A DNA stretch of 64,000 bases, from NCBI GenBank assembly GCA_963717455.1, contig OY970336.1, positions 1,302,001-1,366,000 of the forward strand, in the 5' to 3' direction. A program made the translations under genes and the position numbers. Below, in pieces: positions 63,477 to 64,000 of the stretch. Origin of the DNA: Bog-473 sp963717455. GTDB lineage: Bacteria; Actinomycetota; Acidimicrobiia; Acidimicrobiales; RAAP-2. The notes under the pieces are model-generated. The model made no database searches. It saw nothing but the letters and a program-made list of their open reading frames with translations, and was not told the origin of the DNA. Positions within the stretch are counted from its first letter, which is position 1. Each line of letters starts with the position of its first letter.

Positions 63477-64000
63477 ATGAGCGAGGCCTACGCGGAGCTG
63501 CACGCCCACTCGGGGTTCAGCTTCCTCGACGGCAGCAGCGACCCCGAGGAGCTGGTGGCCGAGGCGGACCGGCTCGGCCTGGCCGCGCTGGCGCTGACCG
63601 ATCATCACGGCTTCTACGGCGTGGTGCGCTTCGCCGAGGCGGCGCGGGTGTGCGGGCTGCCGACGGTCTTCGGGACCGAGGTGACCCTGGCCCCGGCCAG
63701 CCCGCGCACCGGCGAGGCCGACCCGACCGGGACGCACCTCGTCGTGCTCGCCCGCGACCCCGACGGCTACGCCCGCCTGTCGACGGTGTTGGCCGACGCG
63801 CACCTCGAGGGCGGGGAGAAGGGACGGCCGATCTTCACGCTCGACGCGTTGGCCCGCGCCGCGGGCGACCACTGGCTGGTGCTGAGTGGGTGCCGGAAGG
63901 GGGCGGTCCCCGCCGCGCTGATGGAAGCCGGGCCGCGGGCGGCCTCCCGGGAGGTGGGACGCCTCGCCGACGCGTTCGGCCGCGCCAATGTCGCGCTGGA
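63477..64000 (+). CDS. dnaE2: DnaE2 error-prone DNA polymerase III alpha subunit, N-terminal part (3' truncated by window)
   Basis: At least 174 residues from ATG 63477, open to the window end. AYAELHAHSGFSFLDGSSDP and LALTDHHGFYGVVRFAEAA are the PHP-domain start of DnaE-type polymerases with the metal-binding HAH and DHH residues; GLPTVFGTEVTLAP follows. Its position 9 nt after imuB identifies the SOS-inducible DnaE2 rather than replicative DnaE1. It makes up the translesion mutasome with ImuA' and ImuB. Confidence 0.9.
   Translation, partial: MSEAYAELHAHSGFSFLDGSSDPEELVAEADRLGLAALALTDHHGFYGVVRFAEAARVCGLPTVFGTEVTLAPASPRTGEADPTGTHLVVLARDPDGYARLSTVLADAHLEGGEKGRPIFTLDALARAAGDHWLVLSGCRKGAVPAALMEAGPRAASREVGRLADAFGRANVAL

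Overview
The window reads as chromosomal DNA of a high-GC actinobacterium. The supporting signs are frequent GTG starts, several promoters placed for leaderless transcripts, a DipZ-type CcdA/thioredoxin fusion, an actinobacterial ImuA'/ImuB/DnaE2 cassette with a GAAC-N4-GTTC LexA box, and an RsbV/RsbW/SigB-SigF locus with a sigma-F-like promoter. The gene mix (CoA ligase, CaiB CoA-transferase, many SDRs, a Liv-type transporter with fused subunits) would fit an uncultured soil or aquatic lineage such as Acidimicrobiia, but that placement is inference. I saw no tRNA, rRNA, CRISPR array, insertion sequence or prophage.

Layout. 1-9.4 kb: end of an acyl-CoA ligase, CsbD, DipZ, a membrane protein, a hydrolase, a GH1 beta-glycosidase, an ABC-2 exporter (ATPase plus two permeases) and an orphan ParA. 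9.4-14.9 kb: partner-switching stress module, with a 1219-residue sensor/SpoIIE phosphatase facing an RsbV-RsbW-sigma operon that has its own sigma-B/F-like promoter. 15-20.5 kb: APC permease, two SDRs, a P-loop kinase-like gene, DUF1543, an epimerase and a GNAT. 20.6-26.8 kb: DoxX diverging from a tight five-gene catabolic operon (GH4 with a CHEV motif, beta-hydroxyacid dehydrogenase, DhnA aldolase, FGGY kinase, LarA-type racemase). 26.9-33.5 kb: a branched-chain-amino-acid-type ABC importer in which an MFS domain is fused to the LivF ATPase and LivH is fused to LivM, followed by LivG and a membrane-anchored binding protein. 33.7-56.6 kb: mostly single metabolic and hypothetical genes (FtsX permease, SDR, PhyH and TauD dioxygenases, CadD-like exporter, esterase, LCP-like protein, sulfotransferase, NagB, dehydratase, Gfo/Idh, CoA-transferase, questin-oxidase-like, aldo/keto reductase, methyltransferase, SnoaL-like proteins, YjbQ, DUF167). 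56.9-59.1 kb: a GGDEF-PAS-HD-GYP protein. 59.2-64 kb: Tat-exported phospholipase C overlapping an SRAP gene, divergent from the SOS mutasome imuA'-imuB-dnaE2, which runs off the end.

Two points matter for using this annotation. First, seven genes between 13.8 and 31.6 kb are interrupted by about nine single-base indels, mostly apparent insertions; I treat these as probable sequence errors and give whole-gene spans. Second, the best candidates for new biology are the GH4/LarA operon, which may be an undescribed uronate or aldonate pathway, the MFS-LivF fusion transporter, and the stress module whose RsbW-like protein lacks the usual ATP-binding residues.
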